Origin: Pagrus major
Taxonomy: Eukaryota; Chordata; Actinopteri; Spariformes; Sparidae
Direction: 5' to 3'
Length of the DNA: 64,000 nt
NCBI RefSeq assembly: GCF_040436345.1
Contig: NC_133224.1
Location: 14,159,703 to 14,223,702 of the forward strand
Part shown: positions 52,079 through 64,000 of the stretch, piece after piece
Position numbering within the stretch: the first letter of the stretch is position 1
How the letters are laid out: each line of letters opens with the position of its first letter
The notes under the pieces: generated by a model
Seen by the model: only the letters and a program-made list of their open reading frames with translations
The model's database searches: none
Told to the model about the DNA's origin: nothing
Position numbers and translations under genes: made by a program

Positions 52079-53867
52079 CGTGCGTGCGTGCGTGCGTGTG
52101 TGTGTGTGTGTTGGGTGGGTTAGACAGAATCAATAATTCCTCTCCATGTTTCATGACATGTACATTTCACAGAGCATTAGGCGTGCAGCTGAGCATGAGT
52201 GTGTTTACTGTGCTCTGAGTGTTTACCAGCTGAAATCCATTCGATTTGGATTTGTGACTAAAGTATTAATAAACCTGTGTTTCAACTAACTGGACTATGA
52301 AAGTGGAAATCTTTCAGTGGGATCTTCCTCTTCTCATTGTTAACAATCCACAGTCAGTGTTTTCTTTTTTTAATTGATCAATTATCTTCTTTTGACAAGA
52401 ACATTTTGAGACAGGGTCCACTGGCTTGTCAGATTCATTCAGGACGTTTCAACCACATTTAGTTTGCTCAGTAAAGAAGTGTGGAACTTGGGTGTGTATG
52501 AAGAGATCATGACTGTCTGTGTTATAACAGTGGTCTGTTGTGTAGGAACTGAATTGAACCCTTGATCTGGAGTCAGTGATGAAACCAGAGGGATGATGTT
52601 TTTGACAAAAATCTGCTGCTGGAGAAAACAGGTTTCAGGTTTCAACATCTCATTTACATCCTTAGATTTATAGCGTGAAAATAAGAATCTGCTTGTGTTA
52701 AGAAAAGGTTGAGTAATGATTTGATTTGATGCCCGATTGAACAGGAGACAGAAACAGAGCGAGAGCATCAAGTGTGTGAGGATTACTTCCACCACTTACC
52801 CTACCAAGGCCCACTAATGGAGGAGCCGACATGGGGGAGAGTGTGTGTCTTTGTTGCAGAGTGTTGTTGGGAATGAATCTATTCACTGGGCAGGACACAG
52901 CTTCTCTCTTTTCAGCTTTGGAAAATATGACACTGATCTTGTCATTAATACCAGTGTAGTAACAGAAGTAACAAAAGAAGACAAAACAGAATCATGGAAA
53001 TCAATTATTAGATTAGATATTTTATTGTTTGGCTTTAGATTCAAGTGAAACCTGTGCTTTGGCCATATGGTTTGATAGAGGCTGAAGACCCTGACTGTAC
53101 CACTGTAAATCATGAGCTGTGCAGAAACTACTATAAACTTTTTACACTGTCACGTAGTAAAAAGGTAGATTTTAAGTATCACTTTGTTTCATCTGCTCTC
53201 CAACTGAAGGTCTCCTCAGTTTTGTGACAGTACGCCATGTGTGGAGCTGTATTCAGACTTTTTTCAGGGTGGATGACTCTCGTAGATAATCAATACTCTG
53301 CCATGAAACTTTCCACAATTGTTTCATCTCAGCAGAATCTCAATAAACACACTTCTTTGATGCTTGTGTATACTTTTCACATACAGTAGCACGTATTATA
53401 AACCAGCTGTGCAGAGAAAACCGGGTCAGCCTGACAGGAGCCATTCTTAAATCCACAGGAGCAGAGATGAATCTCCTGTTGTATTAGGAATTAGAAGGCA
53501 ATAAATCAATGAAGTCTGTGTGATATCGGAGATTTTAAATTAGAGCACATTGTTTCTCTGCAGGGGCTGACTATTCCAGTCACCCACACACAGCCTACCT
53601 TTCATCTGTAGTGAAGTGAAAGGCAGAAGGAGATGATTGAGCAAGAGCGAATACATCAATCAGGTTCCATTAGTCCAGCCACCAGCTGATCTGTGTTGAG
53701 ACACCTCCTGGCAGGGACTCTCTCAGGCTTTTTGTTGTCACCACCTGAGTCTAGACCAGCACTCACAAGTGGGGCCCGGGGCTGCGCCACAAGGTTCGAA
53801 TTTGCCCACGTGCATTAAGAAATATATAATAATGCTTATGCAGTTTTATTTTTTGTGATCCCTACAT
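51151..53867. other. Intergenic, mostly AT-rich
   Basis: No gene was recognised. It holds one compound microsatellite at 52048-52111. The frames at 52439-53227 have no protein-like features. Confidence 0.5.
52048..52111. repeat. Compound (GT)n(GC)n(TGCG)n(TG)n repeat
   Basis: Sixty-four bases alternate strictly between purine and pyrimidine, with GT, GC and GCGT blocks in the centre. Such tracts readily adopt left-handed Z-DNA. Confidence 0.95.
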
Positions 53868-54212
53868 TTAAAGGAGCACTCTGTAGTTTAGGTGAAGAAA
53901 TGTTATTGGCTGATTGTTTTTCAGCCTAAACAAACTAAATAATCAAACTCTCTTTGTTTTCATGACTGAATTAACTGAATAAACAAACTGACATTAAAGG
54001 ACAACACAATTTATACTGTTTTACTTTGTTTATATGTGGCGGACCCTGCCACCTTTCTAGCTTCAAACAGGGTTCTGGGACCTTATTTTCCTCTGAGAAC
54101 AGCTTGGTTATTCACTTATGGGAAAAAAGTTTGTATTATTACCTCATTAATATTGTAAATATTCAAATTCTTATTTTGAATTTCTTCTACAAAACTTTGT
54201 AGTGCCCTTTTT
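53868..54212. repeat. TTAA-flanked MITE, full-length inverted copy
   Basis: Starts TTAAAGGAGCACTCTGTAG and ends with ACTTTGTAGTGCCC, its imperfect inverse. It contains the core TATGTGGCGGACCCTGCCAC and the TTCATGACTGAATTAACTGA segment absent from the shorter copies. Confidence 0.88.
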
Positions 54213-54364
54213 GAAGAAAGACTTGCATCCTGAGGACAATATATGTAAGCAGCAATATGCGCAGGGAATTGCTTTAGGGTCTAACTCTAATGAGTTACTT
54301 TTCTCAGTTGGTAACACTGTAATGTAAAGAGTGTAGAGTTACTTTCGAAAGTAACTACCCAACA

Positions 54365-54735
54365 CTGGTGTCCCCATCCTGATGGAAAGTGAGATTAAGT
54401 TTCGTAGTCCACAAAACATTTCTGGAGCTTCACAGCAAAACAGCATTGCAGCATTCTCCTAAACAACGTTGACCTTGACCACACATCCAGGGCATAAATA
54501 ACGTCTTCTAGAGACAAGTTTGGCTTCCAGAGACTGGGATTACCCCGGACAAGCTGTTTGGAGCCGTTTTATTTTGCCGTATTTAAGTCTCTAGTTTCTT
54601 CAGTTGTTTAGGAGAATGCTGCAATGCTGGTTTGCTGTGAAGCTCCAAAAATGTTTTGTGAACTATGAAACTTCATCTGACTTTCCATCAGCATGGAGGG
54701 AGGAGATGATGACTGAATTTTCATTTTACATTTCA
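54365..54735. repeat. Foldback copy of the AAGCTCC/GTTTTGCTGTG family
   Basis: The left arm (about 54377-54465) is the inverse of the right arm (about 54600-54700). Both contain TTCTCCTAAACAAC or its complement and CACAAAACATTT or its complement. This is the only copy here with both arms, so it shows that the element is a foldback of about 370 bp. Confidence 0.75.
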
Positions 54736-55018
54736 TGGATTAAAACATAATGTAGCCTATTGTTAAATCCTACAGGTAATCAATACATTTTCTTTTCAAA
54801 TTAGGAGGATTAAATGACATTATTGACTTTGCTGTGAGCTTTATTGTTGACAGTCACAACAGTCAAGATAAAGTGCTACATTTCACATGTTAAGGCTCAG
54901 AACTTCTATTAGCAGAGAACCTCAGCATCCTCTCACATGTGCACACACATACAGATATAAACTGATGGATCCAATATAACAAGTGTGGTTTTGCTCCTGC
55001 CAGTGTTTGTTGAGGTCA

Positions 55019-58000
55019 TTAGTGACTCTTGTTTCTGATGTCCAACATGGCGTGCAGCTCCCCAGGCTCGTATCCCAGCAGGCCTTGCAGGTTGCAGACA
55101 AAGCGGTAGACGTAGCGTTTGCCGGCCGTCTTGCGGATGATGTTCTTGTCGTAGTAGTATCGTAATCCACGACTCAGCTTCTCATAGTTCATCTTGGGTT
55201 TGTTCTTCCTCCGACCCCACAGCAGGGCCACCTGCAGACAGTGCTACATCTTAACTTCAGAGGTCAATAGCATTCGGCCTTTGAACTTCATAATACAGTA
55301 TATATATAAATGTTTGGGTGTGACTTGCTGTGTTTTGGTGATATCTGCCTTCTCTCTGATAGAATGGAACTAGATGGCACTCGGCCTGTGGTGCCCAAAG
55401 CGCCAAAAAATACACTTGAAAAGCTCAGAACAGAAATCACGACCTGGTTACTGATGATAATCCACAGAGCGTGTTGTGAGCAGTTTCGTGTAGGAACTAT
55501 TTTCTTTCTACGGAACTACACGTGCACAAATTTACTAACACACAGAAGGAAGTGAGCATTTACTCATGAACGAGAGGTTCATACTTGTGACAGCACAGGA
55601 TGTAAACATTAATGGCTAGTTAGCATGGTTAGCTAGCCTCTCATCCATGAGTAGATGCATATTTCACAGACAGGAAATAGGTCCTATACTGTACATGAAA
55701 CTGCTCAAGGTTTGTGATCATGATTTCTGGAAAGTGATTTTGGAGTGAACCTTCCTTTTATAAACTGTAAACTAGGAGTGTTGTAGAAAGTAACCAGAGC
55801 TCATACATGAGTAAATATATTGTGTTAAAATGTTACTCAGCTAAAGTGAAAGTCGCCCATACGAATAGTACTTGAGTAAAAGTTTTTAAGTATCTGACAG
55901 TAAATGTACTGAAGTATCAAAAGTACAAGTAAAACAAAATGATACGTACAGTATATCTACACATTTGTATACTATGGGTTGACTGACTATCGGATAGCGT
56001 GCTATACTTAAGCTCTGATGCAGCATGTAATCTGAAAAGTACCTAAAGTAATCAAATAAATGTAGTAAAAAGTACAATATAATATTATATAAAATGTCGT
56101 GGAGTGGAAGTACAAAGCAGAACCTGGAAATACTTGAGTAAATCACAAGTACCTGAAAATAGTATTTAAGTATATTACTCGAGTAAATGTAGAAAGTTGC
56201 TGTGAACTTTTTTTTTCTTTTTTTTTTTTTACAAATTCTTTTTACAGACTGCATACTTTATCTTTTTACTTTTAGTACGTACTGCAGCTGCCCTTACAAA
56301 GTACATACTGTTCCATACAGTATGTATACAAGTGGGACATACTACTTTGTCATGACAGTGCGCCCTAGTGTGTAATTTTGTAGTACATAATAAAGGAATG
56401 CACTTGCTTTCATCTGTCATTGTGTCAGTCAGCTGTTAAATGTTTGTGCTCTCTCTGTTTAGTTTATATTCACACAACACACGACGCACTAAATCCTTTT
56501 CTGGCACACTAAATAGTATGGTAGTATGGGTAATGGAACACAGGGATAGTCTAGATCAATCTGAACCATATCTTGATCTTCTCAAACTGTAAATACAACA
56601 GAAAACAAATGTGTTTCACCAATTGTAGGAGTGTTCACCTCCTGTATTACTCAAACACACAAGTATTACGTACCTCATCAGGGTCTGTCAGCTTAAACTC
56701 CCACCCATCTCCTGTCCAGCTTATACATGACTGACAGCTGTGGTCTGTGAGAAGCTCCAGTAGAAACTGCCACAGCTGGATGGGACCACTTCCTATTGAA
56801 ACATATTGGGAAGGTACCTTGAAGATCTGCAGCACAAATTAACAACTGAGACATAAAAGCTTTATCCATTACCTCCTCCAACCACTCACCAGTGTAACCA
56901 GCGAGGATAGCTGCTGGTATCACGGCTCTGCCCAGATCTGTTTTGTTGCCTACATATTCTTTGAAGCTCCTGTGTGGTTGTGTTAAAGTGAAGACATCTT
57001 CAGACATAGTCTCCTCCATCACTGGCTCCGTGTCCTGGAGTGGAGCAGTCCACGACAGAGAGCCCACAATGTCAGAGTCGTCACTGTGAACAATCTCCAC
57101 TTCTGAGTCCGTCTCTACAAGTGCAGAACCGTAGAAACACAGGACAGGGACAGCTGAGTAAGGACTGAGGGCTCTCAGGAAACCACACTTGGGATCTGTT
57201 TTTGAAGTATCCTGGTCTAGTTAGCTCTTCCATTCATTTAACTAAGGGTGTTTTTGCTTATATGGATATTGATTATCCATTATATAATTATCTAGATGCA
57301 TACATATGTACATGTTCCTATACAGGTACATGCATTCTTTAAAGGGGCTCTATGTAACAATTTGTTCATAATCACTCATTTATTGGTCATAAGTGAGCAG
57401 ATTGTAATGTGACGTCTCTTTTGGTTGCCTATGGAAGCCTGTGGACGATGTGTTGAAGCTGTTTAAAGCTGCTGGACTGTGGATTTGTTTGTGAAGGACT
57501 CAGGTCAGATTAGCTGTGACAGGCCAGAGGATGTGACTTTATGTACGTTCTCAGTGCCTCTCTCTGCTCCGCTGACAGAGAGCAACAGCAGCTAACGTTA
57601 GTTTAGAAATGGAGTCCGCTAAAATGAACTAACAACCAGCTTCAAGCACTGTACAGGAGGTCCATATAGCCTGTTTAAAGGGTCACTATGTAGTTTTGGA
57701 GATGAAATTCAAGCTCAGAATTTGAATATTTAAAATATTAATGGAGTAATAATACAAACCTTTTTCCATAAGTGAATAAACAAGCTGTTCTCAGAGGAAA
57801 ATAAGGTCCCAGAACATTGTTTGAAGCTAGAAAGGTGGCAGGGTCCGCCACATATAAACAAAGTAAAACAGTATAAACTGTGTTGTCCTTTAAGGTCAGT
57901 TTGTTTATTCAGTCATGAAAACAAAGAGAGTTTGTTTATTTAGTTTGTTTAGGCAGAAAAAAATCAATGCAGCAGCCAATGAAGATCTTTCTCTTCTCAT

Positions 58001-61000
58001 TAACATGTCTTCACCTGAACTACAGAGTGCTCATTTACTTATGTTGTTAAGTTATGTATGTTTTATCTAATGTTCAGTATTTATCTGCAGTTCTGTAAAG
58101 TGACATATCCTATTTCAAACAAGTTGGTTAAACTCTTCTTGTGGCTAATGTGTCAGTGTTAGTGTCCCACCTGGTGAATGTTCATCCAATTATGACTCTC
58201 CTTAGAGCTCTGTTTTGGTTTCCCACAAGTCCTGAGGGGGCTATTTGGTTCTTGAGCTGCTAACACTGCTAACATGCTAACATTGTCTGTCTGCTGTTTA
58301 GTGCTAAGCAGATAGTGTACAGTGGGTTTATCAGAGTTTCTGACTGAAAACAGATGCCTGTACTAATGAGACTGTGACAGAGGAATGTGCGGGCCATAAA
58401 ACCAAAACAATAAGCTAAAAGAGACTAAAAGCATAGGAACGCTGCACAGTTGATGAGAAAATATACTGTAGGTTTGTCACATTAATACATAGGGACTATA
58501 GGTTTGGGTTTTTTGCACCATAAATAATGTTGGCATGCATAACGTTTTCACCTCCAACTCCTCCTGTTTCCTGCAGCAGAGCAGCTGTGGTCATATTCCT
58601 GCTGGGATCTTCTGTTTTGATCAGGTAGTAGTCTTGATGCTGTATAGTCACAGGGTCCAGAGGATGAAGGTCTGTCAGCCTCTCAGTGGGATGATACTGA
58701 ACATGATAACTCTGTCTGTCTGAATGCTCCTGAACATAGTCTGAGTAGTTCTCTGAGGAAACACAGACAAGCAAAACATAAATCTATTCAACATAATATT
58801 GTAACAAGTATAGTGATCATATTATGGTACTGACAGAGCCAAAGGCTGGAGGAGACTCATTACTTCATTTTTACCTTTGATGAGTTGAAGCTGGCAGTAG
58901 GGCGATACTGTACATGTTGATAATGAAGAAGTGCAGTCATATTCATTCTCTGGAGAACCAAATTGAAATAACAAGATGTTAGGATGGAGTAGTGTTATTA
59001 TTCCATGACAGAAATATAATAAAGAACACATGTCAGAGAATGTATTCACCTGTATACACACGTGTACATATGTATGTACCTACTGTAGATACACTGCATA
59101 CCTACACATACTGAATATGCAGGATGAAGCCAAATGATTGGAATAGATGACCAGGATACAGTATAATGTAATATACATCATATTTTGAGTTTTGCCAAAC
59201 AAAGAATAGGAAAGGAATGAGTTTTTAAAAATGTTGCATCCTCAACTTCTTGCTAGGCACATCAGCAGATTTACTGAACTGCCTATTTGTGCTTATGGTA
59301 ATGTACAGTCATTTAAATGTGTACATATTATTTAACCCTTTCATGCAGTTAATTATTCAATCCCAAAGTCATATTTATTTTTGATTTTGATTTTACTTTT
59401 AAACAAGTGAAAAATCACGCCAATAACCGCATTTATTTTTTTTTTTGGTTTGTTTTGCGGAGTTATGTAAATGTCCACTGCAGTGGACACCATGCATCAG
59501 CTATATAAAAAGTGACCCAGTCCTTTTTTCTCAGAAAACCAGACAGATAAAAAGAACATTTCTCAACTAAATGAGGTGATTGAAATACTTTGATCCAGAT
59601 TAAAATGTTCAGCCACAGAAAAGAATGTGCAAGAAATATACTATTAAAATCTGGGAGAAAAAAGTATTAACAACATCTTATTTAGCTACATTTTTTCCCT
59701 TTTTTTCCCCCTGTCTGGTTTTGTGAGAATAAGAGGATTTGACAGTTATTCCAGAGGTACTTGTTGTATCTCCTCTCCTCTCTGTCATTTTGCATTTATG
59801 ATGCCATATCTCAAAACAAATGGCATCCAAATATCTGTCCACTGTAGCGTACACCATGCATGAAAGGGTTCAGCACAACCTAATTGGTGTAATTTGGATT
59901 GGAGCCCAAATTTATTATTTTAAATGATTCATATTCATCAATAACACGTGTCCATATTTTTCATGGTTTGGGCCTTTAGACAGGGTTTCCCCAAAACATT
60001 AAGCCCCCAGATTACAAAGACATAAGTTCAAAACCACAAAAAGAGCTCTATGGATTGTACTGTGTATACAAATTTAAATTATATTGAGTCTCCTGTGACA
60101 GTATGTGTGGTCACGACTCAAGAGTTAAGAAAGTTAAGAAAGTGTTGTTTAAATGTTTAAATGCACATGGTACACTCTTCTGACTAATTCTGCAAGTATG
60201 TTGTCTTTTTTTCAACTGACTCTGAATATGGCAACTTCAATTTCTAGTGCCTCAATTAGACGTTGATGAGCAACAACTTGCAAGGCACATTTCAAGCAAA
60301 ACTGTGAGCTTGGAAGAATCTGTTGTTACCTCTCCTCATGTCCTCCAGATGCTCCCACAGGATCTCTCCTGCAGTACGGTCGGACATGAGGCCCAGGAAA
60401 GCCTCTCTGTCCAGGCCACACAGCTCTCCTCCCTGCAGGCCTCTCAGGTCTGAACCCAGGCCGTGGAGACCGAACTCGGCCTGACACCAGTCCAGCCAGT
60501 AGTTCACCTCCCACTCAGACCACAAGGTCGGATCTGGACAAACGAGAAAATGAATTAACATTGAATGCACCAAACAACCTCCCCACCTCCCCCTATAGAA
60601 GCTTTCAGTCTCATGTTGATGAATGATGCGTTGTATGTGTTGTTCAGGCTGTACCCTGTGGGAAATGATGGTTCAGTCTTTCCTGAGCAAATCCAGCAAA
60701 ACTGGCCCTCACTGCCTGGCTGAGGACCTCCTTACTGGTGGGGGTGAGAGGAGGGACCTCCAGGGTGTCCAGCTCTGAGACAACAAGAAAACATGAGGAC
60801 CCTTGTGTGAAGGTTAATTTCATTGTCACACCATGCACTAATTATAAGAAGTTGCATATTTATCCATTATATTTTCATTATAATCTAATCAAAGAAATAT
60901 ATCTGTACCTACACTGTGAAACTGCTTTATTTCAACCCCCCATTTAACATTTATAAACATTGTATAAACTAGTAATAAAGGGTTTCTAATTCCCAGCTGA

Positions 61001-62753
61001 AATCATATGAAACATGTCTTCATGTTTTACATAATATGAAATATGAAGTATAAATGTGATGTATCTGTGTGATTGCAGCAGCAGTCACACTCATGTTGTC
61101 TTACGTTCTTATTGCTATTCTTCTGTGAATTTTTTTTTCACATGTAACTGTAGGAGAATGCTGTAACGCTGTTTTGCTGTGAAGCTCCAGAAATGTTTTG
61201 TGGACTACCAAACTTCACCTGACTTTCCATCAGCATGGAGGGAGGAGTTGATGACTGGATTTTACATGTTTGGGTGAACTGTTCCTTTAAGGTTTGAAAT
61301 AAATCTCCTGATATACGTTGTATTTGTATTTGCATGATTTATTCATAGATTATTTTCAAATCTTCACTGATCACCTGGCTCAGGATGATGACATAAGCAG
61401 TTTATGAGTTATTATGAATTGTATAACACATTAAAATGGATGGAGGCCCGTTCTGTCTTATTGTATTTAGAACACAGCACCAGTAAACGGTACAAACTCC
61501 ATAGTTCAAACGGTCACAATTGCACCATACACTGATCAACTAATCATACAATCATTTTATGACATGCACAGTTTATGAGTTACCATAATGCATGAAAGCC
61601 TTCACACAAAGTGATATAAAGGGTAGCTCCAGTCTTAAGTCACACAATGATGCAAACAAACTAAGTGATCAAGGCACCAGTAGACCAGTCAGTCTCACAA
61701 GAGGTCAATTTACTTTTGTTGCTTTTGAATATAGCGATATACCAGCTGTTTGTGATTAAACAAAAAGGATCTTACTTATCAGCAAAAAGGTCTGTCTCTG
61801 TAGGAATCCTTCTTTAATGTTGTCAGAAACTTAGAATAACAGTCTGAGGTTACTCTTTATAATAACCATCATTAATCGTAAATGTATTGTTGATTAAACT
61901 TTAATTTATAGTTATCTTAATGTTAACAAACAATGAAATGCTTTATAAACCATTTATTAAGAAACTGTTTGTTGTAAAGTTGTATATGATGTTTATAAAC
62001 CATTACAATTGTTTAATAAATGGTTTATAAAACATTTCATTGTTGTTAATGGTCACATAACACCCTTAACTAAATTTGAATTAATTATAAATGTACCATT
62101 TACCGATGATGGCTGAGGCTGTCAATGGCAAAAACAAGCACTTTCGGTGGATGATGGGAGATGCCCCTAACAATAATTTTTGCAGGCATTGCAGCCTGTT
62201 TTCCGGCTGCCAGTTGAAGCCATCCACTGGACCAAATCCAAAACTTTTTACAGCTTTAACTATTTACACCACAAAATATTAAGAATAGATAAAGAAAAAT
62301 TGTATTTTAAATAACATCAAAAATGCTGGAATTACCCTTTAACGTTCCCACTCACTCTCACAGTATCTATAACTCAGCCAAAGTCCATTGAAAGACATTG
62401 TTAAAACAGGCAATCAAAGGTTAATAACACAATGTATGGATTCATTTGTGTAACTGCATATCACTAAATATGATTAGAGCTATGTATGAATCAATGCCTG
62501 TTGCTGACAAGTTAAAGAGTGTCATTAACCATTCATGAAGTGTTTAGGGTTCATATACATGGTTAAAGTAAACTGTTGCCATAACATCCCATAAACCATC
62601 TGTCAAGTTTAATACATACCAGAAAATGACCAGATTGGACCAAACAAGACATGTCTGACACAATGTGAAGCATCCTGACGCTGACTGAAGAGTGAGATGA
62701 AACACAGATGGATAGTTGTTAATAGTTGTCTTACCGTAAGTACTGCAGTCCAT
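55019..62753 (-). CDS. ETS1/ETS2-type transcription factor
   Basis: Eight coding exons (62753-62735, 60774-60655, 60533-60330, 58949-58875, 58752-58552, 57114-56890, 56792-56674, 55231-55019) give 391 aa. Residues 7-46 match the ETS1/2 N-terminus, keeping the ERK-type site LTPTSKE (T17). The Pointed/SAM domain covers 47-114 ([16 protein letters not shown] to ILWEHLEDM). The middle is acidic and poorly conserved. SFKEYVGN and [19 protein letters not shown] match the autoinhibitory segment before the ETS domain, which runs from about 283 to 375. The recognition helix [14 protein letters not shown], with its two DNA-contacting arginines (R342, R345), is intact. Changes from ETS1 include ALLWGRRK for ARRWGKRK and [11 protein letters not shown] for NIIHKTAGKRY. 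It binds GGAA/T sites in the nucleus. It is shorter than ETS1 (441) or ETS2 (469), so a third ETS1/2-like paralogue is likely. An extra upstream exon is possible. A minus polyadenylation signal lies at about 54840. Confidence 0.91.
55340..55765. repeat. Dispersed palindromic repeat in the ETS gene
   Basis: Shares ACTAGATGGCACTCGGCCTG (variant) and GTGAGCAGTTTCGTGTAGGA with 35145-35450. Its right part, CATGAAACTGCTCAAGG...ATCATGATTTCTGG, is the inverse of its left part, so this copy is a foldback. Confidence 0.7.
57675..58037. repeat. TTAA-flanked MITE, full-length copy
   Basis: Begins TTAAAGGGTCACTATGTAG and ends CAGAGTGCTCATTTA. It has the core GGCAGGGTCCGCCACATATA and the TCAGTCATGAAAACAAAGAG segment of full-length copies. 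Lies in an ETS gene intron. Just to its left (57343-57660) is another non-coding block starting AAAGGGGCTCTATGTAAC that may be a different repeat. Confidence 0.87.
59334..59870. mobile_element. MITE with AACCCTTTCATGCA ends
   Basis: The left end AACCCTTTCATGCA is the exact reverse complement of the right end TGCATGAAAGGGTT. TGTCCACTGCAGTGGACACC occurs inside near 59472, and a variant TGTCCACTGTAGCGTACACC near the right end. It is 537 bp with no coding frame and is preceded by TT, giving TTAACCC at the left junction. It lies in an ETS gene intron. Confidence 0.82.
61151..61291. repeat. Copy of the AAGCTCC/GTTTTGCTGTG repeat family
   Basis: Contains GTTTTGCTGTGAAGCTCCAG, AAATGTTTTGTGGACTACCA and CATCAGCATGGAGGGAGGAG. 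It ends in GGGTGAACTGTTCCTTTAA. It corresponds to the right arm of 54365-54735. Confidence 0.78.
61848..62113. repeat. MITE-like repeat shared with 40205-40446
   Basis: Starts CTCTTTATAATAACCATCAT and ends with CCATTTACCGATGATGG, a diverged inverse. The interior has TAAACCATTTATTAAG and its inverse TTTAATAAATGGTTTA. Confidence 0.7.
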
Positions 62754-62914
62754 CCCAGTGTGTGAGGAACTGGGGATCAGGTGGAGAAACTGAGACCACA
62801 AAGGGGGGAACAGGGCTTTAATATGACAGACGGGAGGGGAGGAGGGGGTGACTATGATGGACAACTGTCAATCATATGGATGTGGGAGGGGCAGGAGGAG
62901 CAGGTCTGAGGTCC

Positions 62915-63180
62915 AGGACAGGAAGGCTCTACAGCGGGTGATTAGAACCTCCAGAACATCACTGGTACCATCTGCAGAGCATCAGTGACATCAGTGAGGT
63001 GAGATGTCTGCACAGAGCCCAAAGATACTAAAAGACAACAGCCACCCAGCCACAGTCTGTTCACCCTGCTGCCATCTGACAACAGATACACAAGTATCTG
63101 CTGCTGTACCACCAGACTACAGAGCAGCTTCACTCCTCAGACTGTGACACTCCTCAACTCATCATCAACACCCTGTTACT
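62915..63180 (+). mobile_element. Decayed LINE ORF2 C-terminus (L2/CR1-like)
   Basis: One plus frame from about 63018 reads SHSLFTLLPSDNRYTSICCC and then TTRLQSSFTPQTVTLLN, the typical end of fish LINE ORF2 (consensus like FFPRAVTLLN). Upstream, an interrupted DRKALQRVIRTS segment adds weaker similarity. It is a short broken fragment upstream of the ETS gene. Confidence 0.7.
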
Positions 63181-64000
63181 CATTTTTAAAAAACTTTTTT
63201 TTATTCATTATTCTTCATTATTCTTGTCACTCCTCTCATTCTGTGTTTTGATGGTGGTTGTGGAGAGCACTGTCTGAAATCTACCATACTGTGGGTGTTC
63301 ATTTGAGATATGGTGACTGTGGAGGACTGTATCACATCCTTTTCTTATTCAGTTATTCGGTGAGCCCTCGTGCCCTTTATGGACGCATCTGCATTCTTTA
63401 TGTTTCTACTCTCACTGGTCAAAGATAATTTTCCTTAGAGAAAAATGGAAAATCAATACAAAAACACTAAAAAGGCTCAAAGAGCTAAGAACAGGGACAA
63501 TTACCGAAGGAGTCATTTACTGTGTAATTAACAATATTGTTAAATTTGACAAGATTAATCTGCTTCCTCAATTCAATGTCTCTGCAGAAGTATACAAGGA
63601 GCTGAGGTAGAGACCAAGCTGTCTTCCCCATCTCTTTCTGGCATCAGAGATAAACAGAACATATAAGACATGCTCTGATGTGAGGTAATGATCACAAGAA
63701 TAACTGCATATTTAAATTAAAAATAAAAAAACAAATACAGGACCTCTATCACCCTCTGCTGGCAGTCTGTACAAAGGTGCTCAGCTGCTTTAACCTCCTT
63801 TCTCACAGTTGCTGTACACATGTATGTGTTTGGTCACTGCTCTCTGTTGGCTTTATGTGCCAGCTAACAATGATGTTGAGCAACAGCTCTGCCCCCCCAC
63901 CCCATAAGTTACCATAAAAACTAAAGCAGTCTATAGTTTAAAAAGACAGATCAAATCAATTCAGGTCTCCTCTGATTCAAGTCTTTTTTATGCCAGGACT
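63181..64000. other. Right flank, no gene recognised
   Basis: AT-rich DNA with no coding signal, transposon ends or RNA gene that I could support. A C-rich run (GCCCCCCCACCCC) lies near 63890. Confidence 0.5.

Overview
This is a nuclear genomic window from a ray-finned (teleost) fish. The genes are split by short vertebrate-type GT-AG introns. Their closest recognisable relatives are vertebrate proteins (ING2, CD68, MS4A, SLX1, BOLA2, ETS1/2). The space between exons is filled with typical teleost repeats: Tc1/mariner, L2-type LINE pieces, TTAA-flanked MITEs, solo LTRs and long (TG)n tracts. No rRNA, tRNA or CRISPR array was recognised.

Layout, left to right. (1) 1635-13195, + strand: the last nine exons of a large WD40-repeat protein, probably of the NACHT/WD (NWD) type, whose 5' part lies off the left edge. 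One of its introns holds a DNA-transposon foldback, an L2 LINE 3' end, an LTR-like block and a Tc1 element that itself carries a solo LTR. (2) 14675-18102, - strand: ing2, a two-exon chromatin reader, tail-to-tail with the WD gene. (3) 21336-28437, + strand: a single-domain LAMP-family sialomucin, best matched to cd68 (macrosialin). (4) 32234-38632, + strand: a seven-exon MS4A (CD20-like) four-pass membrane protein. (5) 41183-45500, - strand: slx1b, the GIY-YIG structure-specific endonuclease subunit. (6) 46393-48352, + strand: bola2, head-to-head with slx1b across 892 bp. (7) 55019-62753, - strand: an eight-coding-exon ETS1/ETS2-type transcription factor with Pointed and ETS domains, clearly diverged from both ETS1 and ETS2.

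Every complete gene model was joined by hand. Exon phases agree and each total is a multiple of three: ing2 281 aa, cd68 317 aa, MS4A 204 aa, slx1b 262 aa, bola2 86 aa, ETS 391 aa. The genes do not form an operon-like system. What links them is arrangement: slx1 and bola2 are also neighbours in mammals, cd68 and MS4A genes are typical of leukocytes, and ETS factors often act in blood and vessel cells. No wholly new biological system is evident. The most distinctive items are the divergent ETS1/2 paralogue, the CD68 mucin minisatellite with only synonymous variation, an MS4A intron made mostly of (TG)40, a GC-AG intron in the WD gene, and several recurring MITE families.
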